The notes beneath the pieces are model-generated. The model worked only from the letters and a program-made list of their open reading frames with translations. It was not told the DNA's origin and did no database searches. From positions 1-7,724 of the forward strand of contig JBOEGA010000098.1 of the NCBI GenBank assembly GCA_050633205.1: a DNA stretch of 7,724 nucleotides, in the 5' to 3' direction. Each line of letters opens with the position of its first letter. The first letter of the stretch is position 1. A program made the translations under genes and the position numbers. Source of the DNA: CBDHHC01 sp050633205 (lineage in GTDB: Bacteria; Pseudomonadota; Alphaproteobacteria; Rhizobiales; CBDHHC01). Below are positions 6,028 through 7,724 of the stretch, in pieces.

Positions 6028-6675
6028 TTAGAGCTTTTCGCTTATTTCACGTATCATATTTACCGGATCATCATGATTCCAGACAAGCTCTCCTAAAGCA
6101 AGAAAATCAGCCCCGTTTTCAATGAATTGATCAACTTCGTTTATGTCTTTAATATCCCAGGCAACACATGGCAATTCAATTAACTCTACCCACCATTGAA
6201 TCTGCTCATGCGCAGTAAGGTCACTATCCTCTTCATGTTCAGACGGGAGTGCAACATATTGTGCGCCCTGTTCCCCGAATGTTAAAGCAACATGCCTGTT
6301 ATAGCAAAGACCACCAATAATTGCGTCCTCTCCAAGTGCAGCACGGGCCTTATCATAGGGAGCAAAACGAATTGTTTCCTCCTCAGTGGCATCGCCTGCC
6401 TCCAGTCCAGAACTCAGGTGCACGCCATCAGCTCCAAGCTTCAGCGCAAGTTCCCAATCATCATCTACGAGACAGGCAACATTATGACCCTGAACAATCC
6501 CGATAACCATGTTGACAAGTTCAGTGTCAAACCCGCCGTCATCACTTTTCTGAACAAGAACACATGCGATTTGTGTATTTTCCAGTATGTTCTGTAAAGT
6601 CTTAACTACACCCTGATTAAGCGCCTTGGGCAGTAATAAATAAAGTTGACTGGGTATTCTGGGTTCGTCTGTCAT
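6028..6675 (-). CDS. Divergent ThiE/TenI-fold protein (usually annotated thiamine phosphate synthase)
   Basis: The 215-residue length and the strand pattern fit the TIM-barrel thiamine phosphate synthase/TenI superfamily; the clearest family match is LGADGVHLSS at 80-89, preceded by VDDDWELALK where true enzymes have a NDR-type motif. Most other landmarks of ThiE, as I recall them, are altered. The Q-x-R-x-K substrate motif reads VLVQK (39-43), keeping only the lysine; HLGQxD reads HLSSGL (86-91); the T-x-TK phosphate loop after GADYVxxGP is an acidic stretch (PSEHEEDSDL, 144-153); and the C-terminal GG-I loop reads AWDI (172-175). Asp72 may still match the metal-binding Asp. I therefore doubt that it makes thiamine phosphate and give no gene symbol. 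The ATG has AGGA 8 bases upstream. It follows the aldolase terminator closely and precedes sel1 by 46 bases. From memory, a similar divergent copy sits beside the aldolase in other Hyphomicrobiales. Confidence 0.82.
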   Translation of the reverse strand: MTDEPRIPSQLYLLLPKALNQGVVKTLQNILENTQIACVLVQKSDDGGFDTELVNMVIGIVQGHNVACLVDDDWELALKLGADGVHLSSGLEAGDATEEETIRFAPYDKARAALGEDAIIGGLCYNRHVALTFGEQGAQYVALPSEHEEDSDLTAHEQIQWWVELIELPCVAWDIKDINEVDQFIENGADFLALGELVWNHDDPVNMIREISEKL

Positions 6676-6701
6676 TAAGTCAGTCCTGGCTGATTATCAT
6701 C

Positions 6702-6734
6702 AAAAAAAGAGACCAAAAAAAATTGGCCTCTTTT
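6702..6734 (-). terminator. Intrinsic terminator of the aldolase gene
   Basis: On the minus strand AAAAGAGGCCAA (6734-6723) pairs with TTGGTCTCTTTT (6716-6705) around a T6 loop, 12 pairs including one G-U. The T run 6708-6702 gives the U tract. On the plus strand the G-U becomes an A-C mismatch, so the element is oriented to end the aldolase transcript, 46 bases past its stop codon. Confidence 0.85.
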
Positions 6735-6779
6735 CTTAGTCGTTAATTTTTAAAAGGTACAGGCCCCAAACAGTAAGAG

Positions 6780-7724
6780 CTATGAAATATTTTCCAGCTC
6801 ATCAGACCATTTACCAAGAGCAGCAAGGCTGTTCATTTTTGCTCTGTGAGTAAATGCAGCCTGTGCAGCAGCTACATTTTCTTCTTTACCCTGCCATGCA
6901 GTAAGTGCAGAAGCCTGCAGTGCACGACCATAAGAGAATGATAGCTTCCACGGATTATTGTAAGCAGCATTCATGATAGACAGGTGCTTGGTCGCAAGAA
7001 CTTCAGACTGACCACCTGAAAGGAAGACAACTCCCGGCACTGCTGCAGGAACAGTACGCTTCAGAACAGCAACTGTTTTTTCAGCAACTTCTTCAGCACT
7101 TGCCTGCTCTTCGCAGTCTGTACCTGAAATAACCATGTTTGGCTTCAGGATAGTACCTTCCAGATGTACATTCTGGTCATAAAGCGCATCGTAAAGTGCT
7201 TTTAGAGTAGCTTCGGTAACTTCAAAACACTCGTCGATATCATGATCGCCATCCATAATAATTTCCGGCTCTACGATAGGAACAATATTGGCTTCCTGAG
7301 CAAGAGCTGCATAGCGTGCCAGGGCATGAACATTAGCACTTATGCAGGCACCAGTTGGTGCATCAAGTCCAATATTAATAACAGCACGCCATTTGGAAAA
7401 ACGTGCGCCAAGATCATAATATTCAGCAAAACGCTCGCGAAGACCGTCAAGACCTTCAGTTACTTTTTCATCAATCGTGCCGGCAAGGTGTTTTGCTCCG
7501 GCNNNNNNNNNNNNNNNNNNNNNNNNNNNNNNNNNNNNNNNNNNNNNNNNNNNNNNNNNNNNNNNNNNNNNNNNNNNNNNNNNNNNNNNNNNCGTCACTT
7601 CTGAAAAGCAACTCGCGGTAATCACGGCGGTTATCTTCAGTCGACTCCACACCGATTGAATCAAAGCGTTTTTTTATAGTGCCAGTACTCTCGTCTGCTG
7701 CCAGAATACCCTTGCCGTCGGCAA
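6780..7724 (-). CDS. Class I fructose-bisphosphate aldolase (N-terminus off the window; internal assembly gap)
   Basis: The enzyme interconverts fructose-1,6-bisphosphate with dihydroxyacetone phosphate and glyceraldehyde-3-phosphate through a lysine Schiff base. Right of the gap (7593-7722) the frame reads ADGKGILAADESTGTIKKRF...RELLFRSD, with the active-site Asp in AADES. Left of the gap it runs from AGAKHLAG to the TAG at 6780. It shows KWRAVI (matching rabbit Lys146), VPIVEPEI (Glu187/Glu189), HLEGTILKPNMV with the Schiff-base Lys at codon 7143-7145, and FLSGGQSE and SFSYGRALQ of the phosphate site. The stretch holding the GIKVD lysine (rabbit Lys107) is in the gap. About 24 N-terminal residues should lie beyond the window. 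The two parts are in different frames across the 90 N, which I take as a wrong gap length, not a mutation. An ATG at 7664 in the left-hand frame is spurious. Confidence 0.95.
7503..7592. other. Assembly gap (90 N) inside the aldolase gene
   Basis: Ninety unresolved bases. The aldolase codon phase at 7593 and at 7502 requires a missing length of the form 3k+2; 90 does not fit. By comparison with vertebrate aldolase, about 43 residues are missing between RSD and AGAKHLAG, so the true missing length is probably near 128 bases. Confidence 0.95.

Noticed and set aside
7242..7664. Plus-strand frames and a minus-strand ATG at 7664 running through the N block
   Set aside because: These exist only because N reads as open frame. 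The true aldolase frame right of the gap is different and shows ADGKGILAADESTG.

Overview
All genes that can be supported in this window read on the minus strand. In transcription order (right to left) they are: class I fructose-bisphosphate aldolase (partial, with an assembly gap), a divergent ThiE/TenI-fold protein, an exported Sel1-repeat protein, elongation factor P, an inositol-monophosphatase family enzyme, a MotA/TolQ/ExbB-type membrane protein, its MotB-like OmpA-domain partner, and, after about 440 bases without a gene, the N-terminal part of the AAA+ membrane protease FtsH. No plus-strand gene, tRNA, rRNA, CRISPR array or insertion sequence was seen.

The protein sequences and gene order look alphaproteobacterial, most likely Hyphomicrobiales (Rhizobiales). 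From memory, the order aldolase / ThiE-like / Sel1 / efp / IMP-family / MotA-like / MotB-like recurs in Rhizobium, Brucella and Bartonella relatives. The DNA is moderately AT-rich by eye, so a lower-GC member of the order is likely. This placement is inference; no search was run. The run of N shows that this is a scaffolded draft.

Layout. At the right end, the aldolase is interrupted by 90 N, and the reading frames on the two sides do not agree across exactly 90 bases, so the gap length is nominal. A clear intrinsic terminator follows the aldolase, only about 27 bases before the thiE-like start. The thiE-like and sel1 genes are 46 bases apart and may be co-transcribed. The 162-base sel1-efp gap holds a possible promoter and two hairpins that would lie in the efp leader. 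efp and the IMP-family gene are 37 bases apart and probably form one unit. The MotA-like and MotB-like genes are 2 bases apart and certainly form a translational pair. The gap before ftsH holds a 15-bp hairpin, a weak terminator and a long imperfect inverted repeat.

Functionally this is mostly housekeeping: glycolysis/gluconeogenesis, translation of proline-rich stretches and membrane proteolysis. The least understood parts are the MotA/MotB-like pair, a non-flagellar ion-driven stator-like complex with a peptidoglycan-binding arm, and the ThiE-fold protein that has lost most of the residues expected for thiamine phosphate synthase. Several non-coding hairpins pair fully only as minus-strand RNA, where G-U wobbles replace the A-C mismatches of the plus strand. 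This fits transcripts read in the direction of the genes.
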